From assembly GCF_025950085.1 (NCBI RefSeq), contig NZ_JAPDDS010000013.1, positions 62,001 to 126,000 of the forward strand: a DNA stretch of 64,000 nucleotides, written 5' to 3'. A program made the position numbers and the translations under genes. Source of the DNA: Luteolibacter flavescens (GTDB lineage Bacteria > Verrucomicrobiota > Verrucomicrobiia > Verrucomicrobiales > Akkermansiaceae). Positions 1-8,800 of the stretch are shown here, one piece after another (the first letter of the stretch is position 1; each line of letters begins with the position of its first letter). Under the pieces are notes generated by a model. It saw nothing but the letters and a program-made list of their open reading frames with translations, was not told where the DNA came from and searched no databases.

Positions 1-758
1 GTCCGGTGGACATCCTGCGGCCCCGCACCATCCACCTCGAAGCGCCCGAACTTGTAGGCCGCGCTCAAGGTCGTCTTCGGCGAGTAGGCGTAGCGCAGCG
101 CGATGCCGCCGTAGGCATTGCTGGAGTCGGCGAAGCGCGAGTCGTCGTAAGTCGTGGACTCGTAGCCCGCTGCGACTTCCACCGCCACCCGCTCCCGTAC
201 CGACCATGTCACACGGGCCTCACTCGCGAATTCCGTGCGATCCGTCAGCGTGCCGGTATCGGCGGTGGCATCCCCCAACGACCGGGCTTCCCCCGAGTAG
301 GCGAGCTTGATCGCCTGGCCACGCCAGCCGACTTCCCAAGACGCGACCTGATCGACGCGATCATTGTCGCTAAAATCCGAATACTTCACCCCCGTGGGCT
401 TGTAGGCCGCGCGGATGTAGCCGCCCTCGCCCTCCTTCGGGTCGCCCTTCCGCCACGCGATGGCGGGCGAGACCTTCACGACGAAGTCCGATTGCGCGTT
501 GGGGCTCAGGAAGATGTTGTCGTCGTAGGCCGCGGAGATCGCGATGCCCATTTCGAGTTCCTCCGAGCGCTCCTTGCCCGCCAGTCCGTCGAGGCGCGGT
601 GCATTCCGGGGGACAATACGGCTGTCCACCTCACCATCCAGCCGGCCGGGGGCCGCGGAGGTGAGTTCCTCGGCCGACGAAGGGGCCAAGACGCCCGCCG
701 CCAGCGCGGCGATCGTCATCGGCACCACTCGGGGGGCTCGTGGCACTCGGTGGGACAT
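1..758 (-). CDS. Outer-membrane beta-barrel protein, N-terminal part (cut by window edge)
   Basis: An open frame on the minus strand runs from an ATG at 758 out of the window, so 252 codons are visible. The first ~29 residues form a signal peptide: a basic start (SHRVPRAPR), a hydrophobic stretch and a small-residue end (APSSAEE). After a variable linker the mature part has alternating polar and hydrophobic strands such as GIAISAAYDDNIFLSP, VKVSPAIAWRKG, RVAVEVAAGYESTTYDDS and GIALRYAYSPKTTLSAAYKF. This pattern is typical of outer-membrane barrels of the BBP2 / EPS-export type. The family is inferred from pattern, not from a catalytic motif. A second ATG at 719 would give a shorter signal peptide. 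The gene diverges from the NRPS operon at 1032; a link to that pathway is possible but unproven. Confidence 0.72.
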   Translation of the reverse strand, partial: MSHRVPRAPRVVPMTIAALAAGVLAPSSAEELTSAAPGRLDGEVDSRIVPRNAPRLDGLAGKERSEELEMGIAISAAYDDNIFLSPNAQSDFVVKVSPAIAWRKGDPKEGEGGYIRAAYKPTGVKYSDFSDNDRVDQVASWEVGWRGQAIKLAYSGEARSLGDATADTGTLTDRTEFASEARVTWSVRERVAVEVAAGYESTTYDDSRFADSSNAYGGIALRYAYSPKTTLSAAYKFGRFEVDGAGPQDVHR

Positions 759-1031
759 GGGGGAAAATCAGCGCGCGAACTTTAAAAAATTCCAACAAAA
801 ACGGCAAGAAATTTCAAATTTCCAAACCTTACGCCTTCGCGTAATGCTGAATTTACAACTTCCTGATAGAGATCGGGAGGCGCATGAGTTAAAGAAAACT
901 GTCTTCCAAAGCTCACCCCGAGCGCCACTCACCCCCATCCCCCCGGCCAACACCCAGCCCGATTATTGACCTTGCCTTATTTTTAAAATAGTCGAGCCGT
1001 TGTCCACATTCACTGTCGCCCGCCCGCTTGC
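759..1031. promoter_or_regulatory. AT-rich divergent intergenic region upstream of the NRPS operon
   Basis: This 273-bp gap separates the barrel gene (leftward) from the NRPS/PKS operon (rightward) and must carry both promoters. It is clearly AT-richer than its surroundings, especially 779-860 (A-rich tracts with ATTTC repeats) and 960-992. A TTGACC at 966-971 is followed by a TAAAAT-like box at 984-989, but the spacing is too short for a standard sigma-70 promoter, so I do not call a precise one. No open frame here looks coding. Confidence 0.5.
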
Positions 1032-2849
1032 ATGACTGCGCCCCCCCTCATGCCGGAAGCTCTTTCCGTCGATTCGCTGATTTCCCCGTTCCACGCCCAC
1101 GCTTCCCGTTTTCCTGACAGGATCGCGGTCACCGCCGGAACCCGCTCGCTGACGTATGGCGAGCTTCAGGCACGCGCGAGCCGCCTTGCCGGTCGCCTGC
1201 AGGCACTCGGGGCACGCCCCGGGGTATTCGTGGGGATCGGCCTCGACCGGTCCATTGACCTGATGGTCGCCCTGCTGGCCGTGGTGGAATCCGGGGCCGC
1301 CTATGTGCCGCTGGATCCCGCCTATCCTGCCGCGCGGCTTTCACACATGATCTCAACTGCCGGGCTGGACCTCGTCCTGAGCCGCGGGGATCTGGCCCCG
1401 GTCTTCTCGGCAGCGGGTGCGAAGACGGTCATCGACGTCCAGGCCTACGGAGGGAACGCGCACAGCACTCCCTACGCGACACCGGACGATCCGCTGTATG
1501 CGATCTTCACCTCGGGCTCGACCGGGCAACCGAAGGCCGCCTCGGTCTTCCGCAAGGGCTTCGCGAACCTCCTCGGCTGGTATGGCTCGGAACTCACGCT
1601 CGGGCCGGACGACTGCACGCTGGTGATCAGCTCGCCGAGCTTCGACCTCACGCAGAAGAATTTCTTCACTCCCCTGCTCACCGGCGGCCGCCTCGTCCTC
1701 GACGACTGCGGCACGTACGATATCTCTCGTATTTCCGCGCTGATCCGGGATCACCGCGTGACGCTGGTGAATTGCACTCCCAGCGCCTTTTACCCGCTGG
1801 TGGATGCGGCGGCGGCAGACGGTTACGCCGCGCTTTCCTCGCTGCGCTTCGCCGTCCTCGGCGGGGAGCCGATCTCCATCCCGCGGCTGCGCGCCTGGCT
1901 GGAGCACCCGGCCTGCCGAGCCGAGGTGGTGAATTCCTACGGCCCCACCGAGTGCACGGACATCTGCGCCTACCATCGCCTGCACCGGGGAAATCTGGAT
2001 GACTTCCCCTTTGTCCCCCTCGGCCGGGAAATCCCGAATGTCACGGTGACCATCCGCGACGAGGATCTGGCCGTCATTCCCGACGGCGAGCTTGGCGAGC
2101 TGTGCATCGCCGGGGCCGGACTCGGCGGTGGCTACCTGAATGACCCGACGCGCACCGCCAGCAGCTTCGCGCTCGCGGGCGGGATCTACCGCACCGGCGA
2201 CCTTGCCCGACGATTGCCCTGCGGAACTTTGGAATTCCGAGGCCGCGCCGACCATCAGGTAAAGGTGAATGGCTTCCGCATCGAGCTCGGGGAAATCGAG
2301 CTCGCCCTCGAACAACACCCCGACGTGCGCGAAGCCGTGGTGATCGCAAAGGACGGCCGCCTGATCGCCCACCTCAAGGGCAGCGCATCCGCCGCCTCGC
2401 TGAAGGAGCATCTGGCCACCCTGTTGCCCGGATACATGGTGCCCGGTGAATTCCACCACGCGGAGAGCTTCCCGCTGACGCCAAATGGCAAGGTGGACCG
2501 GCTGGCCCTCGCGAATGCCCCGGAGACCCCGAAAGCAGCTTCTTTCCAGGACGGCAGTTTGACAGGCCGCATCCTTGCCCTCTGGTCCGACGTTCTCGGA
2601 CGTCCCGTCGCCGATCCCGAGGCGAACTTCTTCGACCTCGGCGGCACCTCGATCCATCTGGCGGTGATCCACGTGAAGCTCCGTGAAATGACCGGCCGCG
2701 ACCTCGCGATCACCGATCTCTTCGCCTGCCCGAGCGCCAGGACGCTCGCCACCTTCCTCTCCCCTCAGGCGGCCACCGCGGCATCCGCCGCCCAGGACCG
2801 GGCCCGCCTGCAGCGGGCGGGACTCGCAAATTTCCGTCGCCCCAGATGA
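1032..2849 (+). CDS. NRPS loading module: adenylation-PCP
   Basis: This 605-residue stand-alone module should activate and load the first amino acid of the pathway. The adenylation domain carries the A3 loop TSGSTGQPK at residue 160, a YGPTE core, YRTGDL (A8) and the A10 lysine PNGK at K487. A peptidyl carrier domain follows, with LGGTS and phosphopantetheine Ser540. There is no condensation domain, as expected for a starter. Asp205 sits where GrsA Asp235 binds the alpha-amino group, so the substrate is probably an alpha-amino acid rather than a fatty or aryl acid. The eight variable pocket residues read by eye are D-L-K-N-V-G-S-D-I plus K; I do not assign a substrate from them. The stop overlaps the next gene by 4 bp (ATGA), so translation is coupled. 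Confidence 0.93.
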   Translation: MTAPPLMPEALSVDSLISPFHAHASRFPDRIAVTAGTRSLTYGELQARASRLAGRLQALGARPGVFVGIGLDRSIDLMVALLAVVESGAAYVPLDPAYPAARLSHMISTAGLDLVLSRGDLAPVFSAAGAKTVIDVQAYGGNAHSTPYATPDDPLYAIFTSGSTGQPKAASVFRKGFANLLGWYGSELTLGPDDCTLVISSPSFDLTQKNFFTPLLTGGRLVLDDCGTYDISRISALIRDHRVTLVNCTPSAFYPLVDAAAADGYAALSSLRFAVLGGEPISIPRLRAWLEHPACRAEVVNSYGPTECTDICAYHRLHRGNLDDFPFVPLGREIPNVTVTIRDEDLAVIPDGELGELCIAGAGLGGGYLNDPTRTASSFALAGGIYRTGDLARRLPCGTLEFRGRADHQVKVNGFRIELGEIELALEQHPDVREAVVIAKDGRLIAHLKGSASAASLKEHLATLLPGYMVPGEFHHAESFPLTPNGKVDRLALANAPETPKAASFQDGSLTGRILALWSDVLGRPVADPEANFFDLGGTSIHLAVIHVKLREMTGRDLAITDLFACPSARTLATFLSPQAATAASAAQDRARLQRAGLANFRRPR

Positions 2850-5800
2850 ACGAAGAACTTCCCCCCCAAGAAGCAATCGCCGTGATCGGCATGGCCGGCC
2901 GGTTCCCCGGTGCCGACTCGCCGGATGAATTCTGGGCGAACCTGATCGCAGGCAAGGACTGCATCACTCGCTTCGATTCGCGCGAGGGCAGCGATGGCTC
3001 GAAGTACGTCGGCGCGCGCAGCATCCTGGAGCGCCCGGATCTTTTCGACGCGTCGTTCTTCGGCGTCTATCCGAAGGAGGCCGAGCTGATGGACCCGCAG
3101 CACCGGGTCTTCCTCGAGTGCGCTTGGGAAGCGATCGAGCACGCCGGATACGATCCCGGCGCGTATCCCGGCATGATCGGCGTCTATGCCGGCCTGAGCC
3201 TGAATACCTACCTGCTCCACAACCTCGGCAAGGCCGCGGAGCTCGCGAAGAACTACCAGGTGGCCGAGTACCAGACCATGCTCGGCAACGACAAGGACTT
3301 CCTGCCCGTCCGCGTCTCCTACAAGCTGAACCTGCGCGGCCCGAGCATGACCATCCAGACGGCGTGCTCGACGTCGCTGGTGGCGATCTGCCAGGCGGCC
3401 ACCTCCCTGCTCACCTACCAGTGCGACATGGCGCTCGCCGGCGGGGTCTCGATCAGCTTTCCCCAGCAGCGCGACTATCTCTACACCGAGGAGGGCATGG
3501 TTTCCGGCGACGGCACCGTGCGCGCCTTCGACGAAAAGGCGAATGGCACCGTCTTCGGCCACGGCTGCGGCGTGGTGCTGCTGAAACGCCTGAGCGAAGC
3601 CATCGCCGACCGCGATCCCATCCTCGCCGTCATCAAGGGATGGGCGGTCAACAACGACGGCTCGGACAAGATCGGCTTCGCCGCCCCCGGTCTGAATGCG
3701 CAGGCCGACGTCATCGCCATGGCGCAGGCCACCGCGGGCGTGCATCCGGCGGACGTTTCCTATGTCGAGGCACACGGCACCGGCACCCCGCTCGGCGACC
3801 CAATCGAAGTGGCGGCACTCACGAAGGCCTTCCGCGAAGGCGGTGCGGAGGAAAGCGGCTACTGCACGCTCGGCACCGGCAAGACCCACATCGGTCACCT
3901 CGACGTGGCAGCCGGCGTCACCGGCCTGATCAAGACGATCCAGCAATTCCGCCACGGCAAGATCCCGGCATTGCTACACTTCACCGCGCCAAACCCGCGG
4001 ATCGATTTTTCCAACAGCCCGCTGCGCCCGGCATCCGAAACGACGGACTGGCCCCGTGCTGACAAGCCGCGCATCGCGGGCGTGAGCGCCTTCGGCGTCG
4101 GCGGCACGAATGCCCACGTCGTGATGGAGGAAGCGCCTCCATCCGCGCCATCCGGCATCGGCCGGAAGCAGCAGTTGCTCGTGCTTTCCGCCAAGACCGC
4201 AAGCGCCCTTGATGCGATGGCCGCGAATCTCGCGAAGCATCTGGAAGGGGAAAGCTCGGCTTCGCTGGCTGACACCTCCTTCACCCTCGCCGCGGGTCGG
4301 AAGGCCTTCGCCTTCCGCCGCCATGTCGTGGCCGAAGATGCCGCCGGAGCCATCGCTAAACTCCGTGAACCGGCGAAGTCGTCCGCATCTAACAAGTCAC
4401 CGCGGATGGCATTCCTCTTCCCCGGCCAAGGCTCGCAGTATCCCGGCATGGGACGCGAACTCTACCAGGGCGAGCCTGCCTTCCGCGAAGCGGTCGATGA
4501 CTGCGCCGCGCTTCTCTACTCGCACCTCGGCGTCGATGTCCGCGCCACGCTTTACCCGGATGGAAGCGACCGCGCCGAGGCAGAGCAGCGCATCCACCAG
4601 ACCTGGCTGACGCAGCCGTGCATCTTCGTCACGGAGTACGCGCTGGCCAAGCTGTGGGTCTCGTGGGGCATCCAGCCCGGGCTGCTGATCGGCCACAGCA
4701 TCGGCGAATACGTCGCCGCCGTGCTCGCTGGCACCTTCACTCTTTCGGAAGCGCTCGGCCTGCTCGCCGTGCGCGCGAAGCTGATGCAGGGTCTCCCCTC
4801 GGGAGCCATGCTCGCCGTGCGCCAGCGAGCGGATGAACTGAAGCTGCCCGATGGCATCAGCCTCGCGGCGATCAACAGCCCCAAGCTTTGCACCGTCTCC
4901 GGCCCGCACGAGGCCATCGCCGCGTATCAGCGCGAGCTGGATGCGCAGAAGATCGCCTGCCGCGCGCTGAATACCTCGCACGCGTTTCATTCGGCGATGA
5001 TGGAGCCCATTGTCGCACCCTTCACCGCCGAGGCGGCAAAGGTCGCCGCCCGCCCGCCTTCCATCCCGTGGATCTCCACCAGCACCGGCCGCGAGATGGA
5101 CGCGACCACGCTGGCGGACCCCGGCTACTGGGCGCGCCAACTCCGCCACGAGGTCCGCTTCACCGATGCCCTCGCCACCGCCTGTGCGACGGGCGACCTG
5201 ATCCTGCTGGAAGTCGGCCCCGGCCAAGCGCTCGGCCCCTTCGCAAGACAGCATCCGGGTCGCGGTGACAGCACGGTCATCTCCACGCTGCCTTCATCTT
5301 CGGACGACCTCACCGACCTGCTCAATGCGGCGGGCGAGCTTTGGAAAGCCGGTGCCACGCTGGATTGGCAGGCCTTCTTCGCAGGCCAGGAGCGAGCACG
5401 CGTTCACCTTCCGACCTATCCCTTCGAGCGCCAGAGCTACTGGATCGACAATTCGAAGGCTGCCACGATTCCCGATCCTGCGGCATCCCGGGTGGATGCC
5501 GGCCTTTCCCTCACTTCACCCATGGTGAGCGAGCCTCCCACGGCAACGCCCATCGCCCCCCCCCACCCTGCCATGTCCCGCATCCCCGACCTTGCAGCAA
5601 GGCTGCGAGCCATCGTCCTCGAACTTTCCGGCATCTCCGTGGATGACGATGCCGCGACCTTCACCGAGCTCGGCTTCGACTCCCTCTTCCTCACCCAGGC
5701 CAGCCAGGCGATCCAATCGCGCTTCGGCGTGAAGATCACCTTCCGCCAGATGCTCGGTGAGCTTTCTTCGGTGGCGGCGATCGCCTCGCACCTCGATGCG

Positions 5801-8800
5801 GAGATGCCCGCCGCGGCTGCACCTACGATGCCTGCCGTAGTTGCCCCGCCAGCACTCATCCCGCAACAAACCGCGGGAGGCTCGACCATCGAGCAACTGA
5901 TGGCGTACCAGATCCAGCTCATGCAGGCGCTGCTGGCAGACCGGCAGAACCCGACACCCACAGCCGCCGCGGCACCCGCCACCACCACCGGGCTTGAGCC
6001 GGTCACGTGGCCCGCGAATCACACGCGCAACACGTCCACGAACACACGCTTCGGTCCCTACAAACCCATCGACAAGGGCGAGAATGGCGGCCTGACCGAG
6101 ATCCAGCAGAAGTCGCTCGACGAGCTGATTTCCCGCTACGTCCGCAAGACGTCCGCGTCAAAGGCCTACACCGCCGAGCATCGTGACCACTACGCCGACC
6201 CTCGTGCCGTCTCCGGCTTCAAGTCGCTGTGGAAGGAAATGGTTTACCCCATCGTCTCGTCCCGCTCGAAGGGCGCGAAGATCTGGGACCTCGATGGCAA
6301 CGAGTATGTCGATATCACCATGGGCTTCGGCACCTACTTCTTCGGCCATTCGCCGGAGTGGTTGACGGAGGCCATCGAGAAACAGCTCCACACCGGCATC
6401 GAGATCGGCCCGCAGTCACCCATCGCGGGCAAGCTCGCGAAGGCGATCTGCGAGCTGACGAACATGGATCGCGCCACCTTCTGCAACACCGGCTCGGAAG
6501 CCGTGATGGCGGCGATGCGCCTCGCCCGCACTATCACCGGCCGCACCCGCATCGCCTACTTCACCGGCGACTACCACGGCATGTTCGAGGAGGTCCTGGT
6601 GCGCGGCGCGTGGGTGGATGGCGTTTACAAGGCCCAGCCGATCGCTCCGGGCATCCCCCAGTCGCTGGTCGAGAACATGCTGGTGCTCGACTACGCGGAT
6701 CCTTCTTCGCTCGATATCCTCAAGGCGCACGCGCACGAGCTGGCCGCCGTGATGGTGGAGCCGGTGCAGAGCCGCGCCCCGGGTCTCCAGCCGCGCGACT
6801 TCATTCACGAGGTGCGCGCCATCACGAAGGCATCCGGCACCGCACTGATCTTCGATGAGGTGGTGACCGGCTTCCGTTGCCATCCCGGCGGCGCGCAAGC
6901 GTACTTCGGCGTGGAAGCCGATCTCGCCACGTATGGCAAGGTCATCGGTGGTGGCATGCCCATCGGCGTGCTCGCTGGAAAGCGCGAATACATGGACGCC
7001 CTCGACGGTGGTTCATGGAGCTATGGCGACGACAGCTTCCCTGAGGTCGGCGTGACTTTCTTCGCCGGCACCTTCGTCCGGCATCCACTCGCGCTGGCCG
7101 CCGCGTGGCGAGTGGTCGAGCACCTGAAGGGCGAAGGCCCGCGCCTCCAGATCGATGTGACCGAGCGCGTCGAGCGCCTGTGCCGCACGCTGAACCAGCA
7201 TTTCGAAGCCATCGGCGTGCCGATCCGCATTCCGCATTTCAGCGCCTATGCTGTGGTCGATTACGCCGCGGACCTGAAATACGCGAGCCTGCTCTGGTAC
7301 TTCCTCCGCGAGAAAGGCGTCCACATCTGGGAAGGCCGCCCGCTTTACTTCACCACCGCGCACACCGACGAGGATCTCGACCGCGTGGTGCGCGGCTTCA
7401 CCGAGGCCGTGGCAGAGATGCAGGCGGCAGGTTTCCTTCCCGCATCCACGAAGAACGTCCCCGCACCGACCTCGTTCCCGCGCCATGACTCCGCGCCGAC
7501 GACCGAGGCGCAGCGCGAGATCTTCCACTCGCTGATGATGGGTGACGACGCGAACTGCGCCTACAACGAGTCGAACGTGATCCGCTTCGACGGCGATCTC
7601 GATGTCCCGGCGCTGCGCACCGCCCTGCTCGACCTCATCGTCCGTCACCCCGCGCTGCGCAGCACCTTCACGCCGGACGGCCAGCAGCAGGTCTTCCACG
7701 CCGCGCCGCGGCAGGTGGAGATCCACGAGCACGATCTCTCCGCGCTCACCGCGGATGCGCGTGACCTGCATTGGTCGCAGGTGAAAGAGGACGAAGCCCG
7801 CACGCCATTCGATCTCTCCTACAAGCCGCTGTTCCGCCTGCACATCGGCAGGCTCGCCGCGGATCACCACGAGCTGCTCCTCACCATGCATCACATCGTC
7901 TGTGATGGCTGGTCCTTTGGCATGATCCTGATGGAACTGGCGCAGTGCTACAATGCCCGCAAGGCAGGCCGCCTGCCGCTGCTGCCTCCGGCGATGTCCT
8001 TCGCCGAGTATGCGCGCCACGAGATCGCTACGAAGGACGAGCACGCCGGGGCGGAAGCCTGGTGGGTCGCAAAATACGAGAGTGGCGCGCCCGTGCTGGA
8101 GCTGCCCACCGACCGCCCCCGCCCGCAGGTGAAGACCTTCGCCGGAGCGATGGAGGCCATCACGCTCGACGCGGACCGCTACGCGAGACTGAAGAAGGCA
8201 TCGCCAAAACTCGGCGGCACCTTGTTCGCCACCCTGCTCGCCAGCTTTGCCACCCTGCTCCACCGTCTTACCGGCCAGGAAGATCTGGTCATCGGTGTGC
8301 CCGCAGCGGGACAGACGCGCATCGGTCGCGACGAACTCGTCGGCCACTGCCTGAATTTCCTCCCGCTGCGCCTCCAGGCCGATGCTGATCGCCCGTTCCG
8401 TGACTTCGCGGCGGACGTGAAGGAACAGGTGCTCGAGGCCTACGATCACCAGGACTGCACCTTTGGCAGCCTGCTGAAAAAGCTCAGCCTGCCGCGCGAC
8501 ACGAGCCGCCTGCCGCTGGTGAACGTGATGTTCAACATCGACAAGTCCGGCAGCGACCAGATCGCCTTCGACGGCCTCGGCTTCGACGTCTGGACCAATC
8601 CGAAACGTCACGTCAATTTCGACCTCTTCTTCAACCTCGTCCAAACCGACGAGCGCATGATCGTGGAGTGCGAATACAATCCCGACCTCCACGACGCGGC
8701 CACCATCCGCCGCTGGCTGGGATGCTTCGAGCAATTGATCGAAAGCGCCATCAACGACGGCGGGACCGAGTTGCAATCCCTTCCCATTCTCGATGCGGAG

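Noticed and set aside
966-989. TTGACC / TAAAAT promoter for the NRPS operon
   Set aside because: The spacer is only 12 bp, too short for a sigma-70 promoter.
1353-2876. 507-codon minus-strand frame opposite the starter NRPS module
   Set aside because: Antisense shadow of a gene with complete adenylation and carrier motifs.
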